Source: Notospermus geniculatus (lineage: Eukaryota; Nemertea; Pilidiophora; Heteronemertea; Lineidae). Taken from it: a stretch of 64,000 bases of DNA. The stretch lies in the NCBI GenBank assembly GCA_002633025.1, contig NMRB01000412.1, forward strand, positions 80,089 through 144,088, given 5' to 3'. Both the position numbers and the translations under genes were made by a program. Each line of letters starts with the position of its first letter. The first letter of the stretch is position 1. The notes under the pieces were generated by a model. It was given only the letters and a program-made list of their open reading frames with translations, made no database searches and had not been told where the DNA came from. Shown piece after piece: positions 1 through 11,859 of this stretch.

Positions 1-720
1 CCTCTTACTATGGTCATGTGCTTAACATACTTCAGTTGCATTCCGGGTGGCTAGCTGTTCAGACGTGTTCTGTATTTGCTCTTATAAAATCCCAATTTTC
101 CCTCTTTTTCATACCGTAAATTACAACCAGACTTTTCCAACATGTCTTAGTCTACTATGGAGAGAGTCTAACTGTCAATGTTGAAGGTTGAATAGGTAAT
201 TTTCAATTTCCTTTGAGTTGCCAGCATGGTCCACTCGAGTCAGGCCGCTTAGTCATGGCCGAACTTAGGCCAACTTTGTTGTTTCGGCGCTACTTTGTCT
301 GTGCGATTTATGTGTCACGCCCTTTGGGCGTCCTGTAAAGTCAATTCAATACAGAATTTAAGCGGCTATTCGCCTTGCTTGTTTTTTTCTGATGTGCTGT
401 CACGCACAGCAGATGTAGGCTCCAAATATACAGTATACGTATTTAAAAAATCGCACGCATTCTGCGTCAAAAATGCAGAACGTCCAAACGAAAACTGTAT
501 TTCCAACTGCCGAGAACAAATTCAAATACGGGAAACTCCCACTTCCCACATCGTCCCTTCTGCGTGGATAAAATTTTATAAGTCCGAATTTTCCCTATTT
601 CTACAGGGTATGTGGGTGGTAAATAGAAAGGTCGGTTCCATGTCCCCATGACTGTGCTATACCGTAGGACATGCCAAAAGCATGAATAACTAGATGTAAC
701 GCAATCGGGGCGATTGCAAG
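1..720. other. Unassigned non-coding sequence
   Basis: I see no exon, repeat array or terminal inverted repeat here. A 118-codon open frame on the plus strand (295-651) has no recognisable domain and no splice or promoter context, so I treat it as chance. Confidence 0.4.
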
Positions 721-872
721 TAGGGCAAAAAGGGTGAATGTCATCCTGGGTACCCCTAAAGGCTACCCAGGTCCAACCTGGGTATCCCTAAATGGCACCC
801 AGGTACGTACTGGGTACCCTTTAGGAACTTAAGGGACACCCAGTTTGAAATTCCCGCCTGGTGAGATACCTG
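721..872 (+). mobile_element. One terminus of a MULE-like palindromic MITE
   Basis: The segment has the word GTCATCCTGGGTA followed by back-and-forth copies of CCTGGGTA...TACCCAGG and ends in CCCAGTTTGAAATTC. The same order (GTCGTCCTGGGTA, paired TACCCAGG/CCTGGGTA, then CCCAGTTTGAAATTC) occurs at 40900-41010 inside a complete element. No matching right end lies nearby, so this is a solo terminus or a partly deleted copy. Confidence 0.55.
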
Positions 873-1734
873 GAATCATTTACAATCATTTAGAATAATT
901 TCAAATCAATCAAAGAATCATTTATTTTTGAATGTCGCAGCATGGTTTTACCACAACATGCGCAAAACATCGCTCTTTTTGATGTCATGAAATCAGTTTT
1001 GTAGGCCGTGACCTTGAGCTAGTGTTGGTCAAGGTCATCAGTATTTGTTATCATTAGAAAGCTTATACTGCAAGCTGTCCAAAAATGTATAGTTGTATGG
1101 CGTTATCTCCGGTATAACTGAACTTTATTTGCCTCACGCGGTGTACCATTCCAACAACTTTCCACCCCTCCCNCCCCCCCCCCCCCCATTACCAAACCCT
1201 CCACAAAGTTCGTCTCAAAAAATCTTCATGGAATGTTCTTTACTGTTGCTTGAAGTCGCATACAGAAGCTGTCACAAAAATGTCCAAGGAGCTAGTTTTT
1301 TATATTTATTGTTGACACAGCATGATTTTTGCACAGGTCACCTCAGTCGCCACCCTGCTCGAAAGCACTGAAGGTCATGACCTTGAAAATAATGTAGGCC
1401 AAGGTCAATATTATTGGCATCACTGGAAAGCATGCACAATAAGCTTTTCAAAAATGTATACTCTTATGGTACTATCTGCTCTTTCCTTTGAACTGGATAA
1501 TATTTTCTGCTGCATATATTTTTCCTATGGAAAATACCATAAAAATTGGACGGTTAAAGGGTTAATGTATATTCTTTCTGTATTTACTTAATTTCTTTCG
1601 GCCAGTTAATTTATGTTCTCATTAATTTTTGTTATCTGGGCTTCAATGCTGTTCCAAGTAACAGCCCTGCCCAGAATATTTAATTTCATGTACTAAATTT
1701 ATTTTTGTTTCAATAAAGTTAATTAACAACAATC
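873..1734. repeat. Insert splitting the AT-rich array, with a ~367-bp spaced duplication
   Basis: Bases 875-925 already read as the AATCATTTACAATCA satellite, which resumes near 1735, so 926-1734 looks inserted. Inside it, about 1005-1100 and 1370-1468 are diverged copies of one unit (GTGACCTTGA, AAGGTCA, CAAAAATGTATA). A poly-C tract with one N lies at 1165-1188. No coding potential is recognised. Confidence 0.45.
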
Positions 1735-3000
1735 ATTTACAATCAATCATAAAATCATTAGAATCATTTAAAATCATTTACAATCAATAATACAATGATT
1801 TAGATTCATTTAGATCCATTTACAAACAATCCTACAATCGTTTAGAATCATTTCATTTACAATCAATCATAGAATCAATTAGAGCCATTTAGAATTATTT
1901 AAAACCATTTAGAATCATTTACAATCAATCCTACAATCATTTAGAATCAGTTACAATCATTCAGAATGATTTACAAATCATTTATAATCATTCACAATCA
2001 ATCAGAGAATCATTTACAATCATTTAAAGTCATTTAGAATCATTTAGAATCAATTAGAATCATTTACAATCAATCGCACAATCATTTAGAATCATTTGGA
2101 ATAATTTACAGTCATTTAGAATCACTACAATAAATCATACAATCATTTAGGATCATTTAAAATCATTTACAATCAATCATACAATCACTTAGAATCATTT
2201 AAAGTGATATATAATCATTTACAATCTATCATACAGTAAAATTAAAATGCTTTAGAAACAATTACAATCAATCATACATTCATTTATAATCATTTGAAAT
2301 CATTTAGAAGCATTTAATATCATTTGCAATCAATCATACAATCATTTAGAATCATTTAAAATCATTCAGAATCATTTACAATCAATCATACAATCATTTA
2401 AAATTATTTAGAATCATTTCCAATCAATTATATAATCATTTAGAACCATTTGGAATCATTTACAATAATTTAGAATCATTTAAAATGATTTGGAATCATT
2501 TAGAATCATTTACAATCAATCATACAATCATTCAGAATCATTTAAAATCATTTAGAATCATTTACAATCAATCATACAATCATTTAGAATCATTTACAAT
2601 CAATCCTACAATGAATTAGAATCATTTGGAATCATTTAGAATCATTTACAATCATTTAGAATCATTTAGAATCATTTAAAGTCATTTAGAATCAGTTAGA
2701 ATCATTTACAATGAATCGCACAATCATTTAGAATCATCCGGAATAATTTAAAATCATTTAGAATCATTACGATAAATTATATATTCATTTTGAATCCTTT
2801 AGAATCGTTTACAGTCAACCATACAATCACTTGAAAATATTTAGAATCATTTACAATCAATTACAATCAATTGGAAGCATTCAAAATCGTTTACAATCAA
2901 TCATGCAATCATTTGGAATCATTGAGAGTCATTTAGAATCATTGACAATCAATCATATAATCATTTAGAATCAATTTAGAATAAATCATACAATCATATA
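1735..3000 (+). repeat. AT-rich minisatellite, forward orientation
   Basis: About 1.27 kb of degenerate tandem units built from the words AATCATTTAGAATCATTT and ACAATCAATCATACAATC. The units are not of one fixed length; blocks of roughly 10 bp are combined. No ORF or promoter is supported. Confidence 0.85.
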
Positions 3001-4175
3001 AAATTATTCTAAATTCTATTGTATGATTGTATGATTGATTGTAAAAGATTGTAGATGATTTTGAATGAATCTAAATGATTGTATGATCGATTGTAAATGA
3101 TTGTAAATAATTTTAAATGATTGTATGATTGATTGTAAATGATTCTAAATGATTTTAAATGAACAGACCTATAGCTGGGGAGCGCGGTGGCACAATGTTT
3201 AGAGCGTTGGACTCGTCATCGGAAGGTCGCGGGTTCAATCCTTGGCTGTGCCACTCTGTATACTCTCAACTGGCCTGAAATGTCCATGTGTGCGCTGGAT
3301 TGTAGCTGCCCTTGGTTTCTACAGAAAGGTTTCTGGATTAGGCTGGGTAATAATGTGAAGTGCCTTGACACTTAAATGTAAAAGGCACTATAAACCCACA
3401 CATTATTATTATTATTATTATAACGTGAAGCACATTGAGCAGTTCAACTGGAAATGTGCTATATAAGAAATCACATTATTTTTTATTTAAATCACATTAT
3501 ATTCTAAATGATTGTATGATTGATTGTAGATGAATTTACATGAACCTAAATGATTGTAAATTATTCCAAATGATTGTATGATTGATTTTAAATGATTCTA
3601 AATAGTTTTAAATGATTGTATGGTTGATTAAAAATGATTTTAAATTATTGTAAGTGATTGTATATTATTCCAAACGATTCTAAATGGCTGCATGATTGAT
3701 TGTAAACGATTCTAAAAATTTCAAATGATGGTCTGATCGACTGTAAATTATTCTAAATGATTCTAAACGATTTTTAATGATTCTAAATGATTGTATGATG
3801 GTATGATTGATTTTGAATGATCCTAAATGATTTTAAATGATTGAAAGATTGATCGTAAATGATTCTAAATGATTTAAAATGGTTCTAAATGATTGTATGA
3901 TTGATTGTAAATGATTTTAAATGATTCTAAATGGTTCCAAATGATTCTAAATGATTGCATGATTGATTGTAAATGATTATAAATGATTGTCAACAATTTT
4001 AAATGACTGTATGATTCCAAATGATTGTATGATTGATTGTAAATTATTCTAAATGATTCTAAAAATGATTGTATGATTGATTGTAAATGATTCTAAATGA
4101 TTTAAGTGGTTTTAAATGATTGTATGACTGATTGTAAATGATGTTAAATGATTATAAATGATTGTAAATGATTCC
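3001..4175 (-). repeat. Same minisatellite, reverse orientation
   Basis: From about 3000 the array reads as the reverse complement of the preceding one (AAATGATTGTATGATTGATT, GTAAATGATTCTAAATGA). The two arrays are arms of a ~2.4 kb imperfect palindrome whose centre is near 3000. A SINE interrupts this arm at 3172-3480. Confidence 0.85.
3172..3480 (+). mobile_element. tRNA-derived SINE
   Basis: A tRNA-like head begins GAGCGCGGTGGCACAATG. It has an A-box-like segment (GTGGCACAATGTTTAGAGCG) and a B box (GGTCGCGGGTTCAATCC) with normal spacing. A tRNA-unrelated body, an ATT-repeat stretch at 3405-3420 and a tail ending CTATATAAGAAATCACATT follow. It sits inside the reverse arm of the AT-rich satellite. 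A pol III promoter is implied by the boxes; activity is not shown. Confidence 0.8.
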
Positions 4176-6880
4176 AATGACATATGTGAGCGTGCCGCAG
4201 CGCATGGTCTGGGGAAACCCCCTAACCCCCAGACCCCTAGCTTGATAATTAGTCCTGGTAAAGTCATGACGAGCTGCTATCATAGTTATGCTCGTCCCCA
4301 GCTGTAAATCGATTTTGTATCGTGGTTGCGTTGTGGATTTACGATATTAAACAACAAAATCTCAACAAATAACAATTTACTAATTTGGGGTGCAGCCAGG
4401 AATCGAACTTGATCTGTCTTTTCTACACATCGGGGACTGTATCATCTGCTACACCTGGACACATAGTAGTCCGGTCGCAGAACGAAAAAGTGCATTTGCT
4501 AAACAGAGCCTTAGAAAATATGTTGCAGAAATACACCTTCCCACATTGACTAATTTTACATAATCTTACATCACCTGGTTAATCTGAGCCACTGGCCTAA
4601 TTACACCTCGCACCCCTCTGGTTATAAGTGAGTCATTCCAATCCTCTACACGTTAAACAATCATGTGTATCAAGGCAAGGGGGAATGCATAATGGTTATG
4701 GCCCAAACAGGCTACAAATTCAGCATTGTAAAATCGTTAATTTTCATCGGATTTGGAAATTTAAAGCAGTTTTTTGATATAACAAAGAATTCTCTGTTCA
4801 ACTGCATAACTTTCCGGCAAGGCAACAGCCTATTTTCCATTTTGTTATAAATCAGGCAGAGAAGGAAAACAATAGGATTACACATGATTACGCAAAGTCA
4901 ACATCTGAGCTCTCCAAATCGGACCCCTCTGAAACGCGATTCACAGGGGTCCAATGGGTCAGTGGAGCCTAACGGATGTAAATGTAATGTGTGACATTTT
5001 GGATAACAGCAATTTTTTTGCATTTTTTATATCTTCAAATGACAGAGATTCAGAATCCGCCGGGTGCCACTCTGGCACCCTTGAGCGTTTTGAGAAAATC
5101 CCGTTTGAATTTTTGGAACTGACTTCATCATTGGACCCAAGAACTGAGCTTTGTACAGGAGAATGGGAACCGATGTACAGCCTTTTTCACACCTTTTTTG
5201 AAAATCGGGGTTTTGCGACTGCACTACATCTACAAATCCTAAACGTTTCGTGGTGATGCATAGCTTACTTCTTGAGTTATCCACCTGAAACCAAATGTTG
5301 ATGGAGAGAGAGAGAGAGTGATTCAGAGAAAATCAGCAAAACCAATGAGTGAATGGGCCAATCTCCCTTTAATGTAGAAACATAGCGGAACGGTCGGTTG
5401 CAGGATGATAGGCGATGAGTGATAATATTCATGATACATTGTTAGGTTTGGGCACGAGTGTCTTTCAACACGCAAGGACGCAGCTGGCAAGCGAGGGAAG
5501 TTTATTACACTAAATTGTGGACGCACATACTTATGTTCGAAGGTCTCGTTGTCGCTACTCGATAAGGACTTGTCCAGTCAATACTGCCTCGCCTGCCAGC
5601 TGGATTCAAACGTCGAGGAACGGCCGGGAACACTCAGAATTTGAAGTATTATTATTATTCTCCCCTGGTAGACAATTGATGCAATAAACTTCACGCGATA
5701 CAGGTGTTGAAATACACTTGTGTCCCAGCTTTACAGAGTTTTATCATATTTTATCGCCTACATTGCCAGCAGAGTTTCATTCCAAACTTAATGTCTGATA
5801 AATAGGAACGACATGGAAATCTAACACCAGTATCACCAGCATTATCAAAGATACAAATTTGGTATTACATGTATATACCTCAGATGCCAGTCACTAGCAC
5901 AGCACTGATTCCCCTGACATGCCTGATTTCGATAGAACTTCCCATTTCTTGATGATGGAGTTTCGTTTTCAATGATTTTTTTGTAGGCCTACACAATAAA
6001 AACTATGTCGTGCAATAATTCATCCTGCTTGGGCTTCTTGGGATTTTGACACGGCTGATTACGAGGGTCCATTGCATGGTAGGCCAACAACAAACGTGGC
6101 ACCATACTGGTAAACGGTAGCCTTTCTCACACCGATTAAGTCAGAGAAAACTACCAGCAGTGTGCAGATGTTATGAATGACGCGTCGTACAAAGCAAGTC
6201 ATATCATATTGGCCGCCGGTTTATATTTCCATGCCAATAGGACATTGCAACTCATTTGCTTCACACGACCCGTCAGTCATGTCCGCGGACGGCAGCTTCC
6301 TCTTCAAAGGTATTCTTCACGAGGCGACCTATAGACGGGCGTATAACTGACGTGAAACCTGAACTCCCCAGTGGCCACGTTCCTCACAAGTATTAGGGAC
6401 GTGAAGATTTTGAACGCAAACGACAAACGTGAACGGGAATGACGTCATCATCATCATCATCATCATTTCGGCCTCATGGCCCTATAAGGGTCTTTGGCGT
6501 CATTGTCGTTCCCGTGAACAATTCGCGTATCTATACTACTAAAAGAACAAACTTCCACGGAAATAAAGACAACTGCCGAATATATGCCTTTCAAACTTCA
6601 CACGTATCTCAAGTAGGGCCTTGGGTACAAAACCTCCCCTTCTCAATGTAAACTTTCGCCGAGAAAGTGAACTTTGAAAGCATTTTTCTCCACGATAAAA
6701 TTGTAAACATACGAGCCGAAGGCCTACGGAAATTGCTGATCATTTCCGACGCTTCCTCGAAAACAATGAGACAAGAACTCCACAGGAGAGCACAACGGCC
6801 CTCACGGAAGAGGTGGCGAGGTTGTGTTGTTCTTTCCGTCAGGCGAGTTCGTTGGTGAATGACACTCTATTGGACATGTT
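4176..6880. other. Unassigned non-coding sequence
   Basis: No exon with a domain or convincing splice sites was found. Short simple sequences occur: a GA tract at 5307-5319, an ATT tract near 5647 and a CAT tract at 6443-6467. Several 60-100-codon frames are present but have no protein-like features I trust. Confidence 0.4.
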
Positions 6881-7183
6881 CAGGGCCGTAGCTAGCTTTT
6901 CTTCGCTAGGGGGGCATTTTAAGCAGACGAGCTGACCAGACCTAGGCTTCGCATTCCAACGCCAAAGGGACCTGTTTTGCGGGGGGTCTGGGGTCCTCCC
7001 CCAGAAAAAATTTGAAAATTAGAAGCTCTGAGATGCGATTTGGGGTCAATTTCCTGCACTCTGAGACACGAACAATTCTGATATTTTATCCCATTTGATT
7101 TTGATGGAAAAAAAATTTTTGAACAAAAATTGGCCTGGGGGGGGGGGCATTTGCCCCCCGTCCCTATTCTAGCTACGGGCCTG
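6881..7183. mobile_element. hAT-like MITE
   Basis: The ends are CAGGGCCGTAGCTAG and CTAGCTACGGGCCTG, inverted repeats of about 15 bp. The word ATGTTC occurs at both borders, compatible with a short target duplication. The interior has G-rich and C-rich tracts (GGGGTCCTCCCCCAG, a G tract at 7138-7147) typical of abundant non-autonomous hAT families. No coding content. Confidence 0.65.
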
Positions 7184-7340
7184 ATGTTCGAGCGCAAGGT
7201 ATGCCAATTTATCTTCGAAAATAACCGTGAAAACTGTGCAAACCGAAATATAAGTCGCAATAAGCGATAGGCCTATCTGGCCATCCAATTTCATCAGCAT
7301 ACCGGTAGGCCAACTGTCCATGATTTGTGATGTGCCAGGC

Positions 7341-7500
7341 CAGGTGTAACATAGGTGAGTGTTTCTGTAGCTCAGTGTTCCCCAACAATAGTACGCGGCC
7401 TAGAATGGTTATTGTTGGGTTAGTAGCTGCTTAATCCGTCAGGAGGGCAACAGCAAGAAAAACACAGAAATACGGGGAACACTGATCGACGTTACACCGG
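7341..7500. mobile_element. MITE of the GGTGTAAC family, copy 1
   Basis: The ends are CAGGTGTAACA and GTTACACCGG, with internal CAGTGTTCCCC and GGGGAACACTG inverted relative to each other. Related copies lie at 28494-28662 and 55049-55226, which defines a small family in this window. Confidence 0.65.
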
Positions 7501-7559
7501 TATGGTAGATGGTCAGTGATGGTAGTCTTTCATCATCACTCTGTTAAGTAGGCAGGTAT

Positions 7560-8483
7560 GCCTAGCATGCCTAGACCCCACGCATACCGTATGATACATG
7601 TAGTACAATTGATGACGATTCGTGACTATTGGTCGACCATCGAAGAGGATCGATGACGATCTGGCGATGACAATCGATTGACAATCGAAGACAATCGAAC
7701 ATCATAGATATGACGATCGATGATGATCGATGGTGATTGATGACAATCGATGCTGATCGATCGATGACAATCGATGACGATCGCTCAATGACGATCGATC
7801 GACGGTGATCGATGATGATTGATCGAAGACGATCGATCAATGATGATCGATGACAATCGGTCGCTCAATGATGATTGATCGATCGATGATGATCAATGAT
7901 GATCAATTGATGATGATCGATGATGACCGATGACGATCCATCACGATCGATGACGATCAATTGATGATCGAAGGCAATAGATGATGATCGATGATGCTCG
8001 ACGATCAATGACAATTGAAGATGATCGATGATGATTGAAAACGATCAATGACAACCGAAAACGATAGATGACACTCAATGATGATCGAAGACGATAGAAG
8101 ATGATCAATCGATGAAGAACAATGATGATCGATCGATGACAATCGATCGATGACGGTTGACGACGATCCATGACGATCGATGACGATCGATCAATGATCG
8201 AATACGATTGATGGCGATTGATGGTGTTGGACTATCTATGACGATTGAAGACGATCCATGATGACCAAATACAATAGATAACGATCGATCAATGATGATC
8301 AATGACAATCGATCGATGACAATGGATCGATGATGATCAAGCAATGATGATCGATGACGATCGACTGATGATCGAAGGCGATAGAGGGCAATTGATGATG
8401 TTGGACTATCGATGATGATTGAATATGATCGATTATGATCAAAGACAATAGATAACGATCGATCGATGATGATCGATGGCAAT
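7560..8483. repeat. GATCGATGA-type simple-repeat field
   Basis: About 0.9 kb made almost only of GATCGATGATGATCGATGAC-like words with 3-bp and 4-bp phase slips. Open frames on the minus strand (Ile/Asp/Arg/Ser-rich) are products of the repeat. It continues after an inserted element, at 9373-9470. Confidence 0.85.
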
Positions 8484-9372
8484 GGGCCATATGAATAAAA
8501 ACTAGCATTTGCTTCCAAGCAAATACTTCAAGCAGGACCAGCATTTGCTGAAAGGAAAAGATCGTGCTTGTTTTCGTATGAATAAAGTGGACATTTTACT
8601 GCCAGTGCTTTGCTGGGAAGTTTCAAGGAAGTGCTTGAAGGTCATATCGCAAAGTCGTTTTTCCTATGAATGGTCTGCACCGTGAAGTGATGGTGGTCTA
8701 TTTCATCGTATGGTTTTGGCATTGTTCAGTGGGGTCAAGCGGGTTATGTTTTGACTGCGCTGAGGACCATTTCTGCATATCGTGTGCACGAACTGGGATT
8801 CTCAGTTTTCGGTCGACTGCTGGCTGAAAGATGTACGTGGAAACAAAGTTTTTTTGCGGAATACTTAAATAGTTTTTTTTTGCTGAATAAACATTTTTCT
8901 CCGACATAAAGTTATTTCTCCGGAATTTCCGGCGGGGAATTAAAGTTTTTTCGTGAAGTTAGATTTTTCCTCGGAATTTAAAATTCCGTGGGATAAACTC
9001 AGAGAAAAATAAGGTAAAGGGTAAGGCAGATGTGCTTAGAACAGGAAATTGACCAATCGATCGGAAGAAGTGGGAGCGGATGCTGTTGTCGTTGATAAAG
9101 ACCATTTACTTAAATTTCCAATCCACGTCTGGGGCAACCTTGAAAATTCGAAGGATTTCCTGCCTAGTAAAAAGCATATGCTCTACTTTATTCATACGGA
9201 TACAAGGATTTACTTAATTTCGAAGCAAACACTAGATGCTAAAAAGCATTTGCTTTATTTGAAGGAAACCCTAAATTTTCCTAGTATTTCCTACAGTTTT
9301 ATTCATATGGGTACAAGTAAATGCTTGAATATCGGTAGTTAAAGCAAATGCTAGTTTTTATTCATATGGCCC
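8484..9372. mobile_element. DNA transposon with TIRs inside the GATCGATGA field
   Basis: The left end GGGCCATATGAATAAAAACT and the right end AGTTTTTATTCATATGGCCC are inverted copies extending over about 30 bp. AAT lies directly outside both ends, compatible with a 3-bp target duplication of the Harbinger type. Words such as GCATTTGCTT, AAAGCAAATGCT and TTATTCATA recur inside near both ends. No transposase is recognisable. Confidence 0.75.
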
Positions 9373-9470
9373 AATGAATCGATGAATCGATCGATATGAC
9401 GATTGGCCGATGATATTCGATCAATGACAGTCGATCAGTGATGATCGACCGATGATAATCTATAGATGAC
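9373..9470. repeat. Continuation of the GATCGATGA field
   Basis: The simple repeat resumes directly after the inserted element with ATGAATCGATGAATCGATCG and fades by about 9470. Confidence 0.75.
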
Positions 9471-9489
9471 TGTACTTTTACTTTTTACA

Positions 9490-9870
9490 CTCTTCTCCAT
9501 TGCCTGTAACCTTAATATGCTTTGTTACAACGAGCACTAGGGAAATTTTCTATGGACTACTCCCTTTTTGTCTAACATTAATAGGTCTACGAAGTGTACA
9601 CACACATGTACATTTTCTACGTTGACACTGGCTCTGCATCTAACCTTAATAGGCCTATAAAGTATACATCAAGTATTGGGAACATTTCCTCCATGGACTA
9701 CTCTCCTCACCAGACCTCGTCACACCAACAGTGCCCTCATTTTTTGGCGCTACTCCACCACATCTAGCTTTGCTTTGTGCTCTAAGTAGGCCTATAAAGT
9801 GCACAACTAGGACGGAGGACATTTCCTCCATGAATTTACTCTCCTCTTTACACCTCATCGAATGTAACTG
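9490..9870. repeat. Degenerate tandem repeat, unit about 140 bp
   Basis: Three diverged units share CCTCCATGGACTACTCTCC-like words and AATAGGCCTATAAAGT (near 9540-9600, 9640-9720 and 9785-9855). No coding content is supported, although a 131-codon minus-strand frame overlaps. Confidence 0.5.
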
Positions 9871-10714
9871 AGTGGTGTTGAGATCCCTGGAATTCAAGGA
9901 TTTTGACACTATTTCATCGCATTTTAGAGGCCTTAATAAGGTCACACTCACACATGTCCCACAAAACTTCCCCTCTCCTACACCATTCATCCATTGCACC
10001 TCAAAGACAGTGGGTCCACAGAATATGATTGACAGCACCAGCACAGCCAATCAGGAAACACTTGTTTCATTCATACCAATGCTTATTATAAGAGCTGAGG
10101 GGGTATACTCATTCTGAGGAATAGCGCAGATGAATGAATGCTTGCAAAAAAAACGTCGTAAAATCTTTATTTGTTGACGGATTTTCTTCGTTTTTGAAGT
10201 ATTCTGCCAGACTTATCACACTCGTTATAACAATCCGGCCATAATTGCTACCCCATCGGCCCTTTGATCTTTGGGGTAAAACTGTCCACTCAGTAAAGAG
10301 AGGATTTTCGTTATGCTTTAGATGCGCTCTCATACCCATGTAATTTCAGGTGATACGGCCGTTTTTTTGCCTATCGAGCAAAGAGATACTCTGTTCTGAG
10401 AATACATGACTCTCATGTGTTCGCACAACCAAGTCCTTGCTCGCCGTCCTTCCTTTCGTCCTTCCTGTTGTCGTACGTGACAGAAACAAAAACATATAGT
10501 ATTCCACCTGGTGGCCACATTAGTGGTTGGAGTACACCTAAAACTGATATGGTGCAATATCTGACCTACGTATATCACTATGCCTCTAAAGGTTTGGCCA
10601 TTGGGTGGAAGGGGTTAATATCACTTGGTAAATCGAGATAGATATCTAATCAGACCCGTTGGGTAGAAAGGGGTTAATATCAAAGGTCACCGAGTCAAGG
10701 TCAACTTAACAGTG
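9871..10714. other. Unassigned non-coding sequence
   Basis: Nothing recognised apart from a duplicated short segment near the end: GGTTGGAAGGGGTTAATATC-like text at about 10600-10622 and again at 10658-10681. Confidence 0.4.
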
Positions 10715-10925
10715 GTGTAACATTATGCGTTAGGTCGGTGTAACGTTATGCGTTAGGATCAGGTGTAACATTATGCGTCAAAACGTGTAACGTTATGCGT
10801 TAGAAAAAGTGTAAGATTATGCGTCGATTGTAACATTATGAGTTAGATGGGTCAGCGTATAATGTTACACCAGTATGCGTTAGTGTAACATTATGCGTCG
10901 GTGTAACGTTATGAGTTGTAACAGG
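10715..10925. repeat. Cluster of GTAACATTATGCGTT words
   Basis: In about 210 bp the word GTGTAACRTTATGCGTY occurs roughly nine times with irregular spacing (10-35 bp). One copy is inverted (ATAATGTTACACC near 10860). The spacers are not conserved, so this is not an ordinary tandem repeat. Confidence 0.75.
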
Positions 10926-11044
10926 GCCTACAGTGCAGGTAAGTTTATTTAATTTTCTGCATGCCAGGGTATAATTCCCTGAAATAAATCATTGGGTGGC
11001 TTGGAATTGACGTGTTCCTCCTGCCTGTCCGGACATTGGCCGGG

Positions 11045-11200
11045 GCTATTCGTACCGCCACGGCGCGAAGTGCCTCTTACATGTATTCGTACCGTCACGG
11101 TGCAAATATTAATACGCCAAACCAGATCTTATTCGCACCGAGATGGTACGAATAGTGAATAGCGTGTGCAGAATGATGATTCGTACCGTCATGGTGATGT
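11045..11200. repeat. Cluster of ATTCGTACCGTCACGG words
   Basis: The near-palindromic word ATTCGTACCGTCACGGTGC appears at about 11048, 11084 and 11180. A further copy is inverted at about 11128-11150 (GCACCGAGATGGTACGAATA). The core GTACCG/CGGTAC is self-complementary. Confidence 0.65.
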
Positions 11201-11859
11201 ATAATTCTCTCTATCTCGTACCCAGATCTACCTCATCCGAGGATATCTCTGGAAAGGGCTACGACTTGACCAAAATTTCTGGTCAACCACTGGCAGTGTG
11301 CCAAAATATTCGTTTCACGCAATATTTCGTTCTTTGATGACTGAAAAATATCATATATGCCTAAAAAGCCATGTACGGTACTACCCCAAAACGCGAAGTT
11401 GTTTGAGTATTAGAGCAATTTCAACGAATAGTTTAGTTGGAAACTATTTGACACATTATGCCGCGGGTGCCAGCCTCGGTGTGGTTCGCCTCAAAATTAG
11501 TATATATCGATGCGCTGAAGTAGTACCGGTCACAGCCCTACTGGCAGTGGTGTTGTAGGTACGTAAACCCACTGGGGACGAGTTTGTAATTCTCTCGCAA
11601 ACTCGACGCTAGGTGGCGATATCTGGGCGATGAATTTCGTCCAAGTATCAAAAAAATTTCAACGCTGCGTGGAGTATGATACTCTCGATGTCAGGATCAC
11701 ATAACGTCATCAGAATGAACTAATTTTAGAATTGCACGTGCGTTTTGTTTACCGTTTTGGTGACAGAACTATGGGGCCCTTCCCATCCAAGGTTCTAAAT
11801 AAACATGATAAAAAGGTATCAATATTGATTCACCAAGGATTGTAGGCCTAGCATGTGTG

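Noticed and set aside
295-651. 118-codon frame
   Set aside because: No domain, no promoter or splice context, no repeat homology.
7571-8544. Overlapping minus-strand frames of 76-137 codons
   Set aside because: Low-complexity Ile/Asp/Arg/Ser text from the GATCGATGA repeat.
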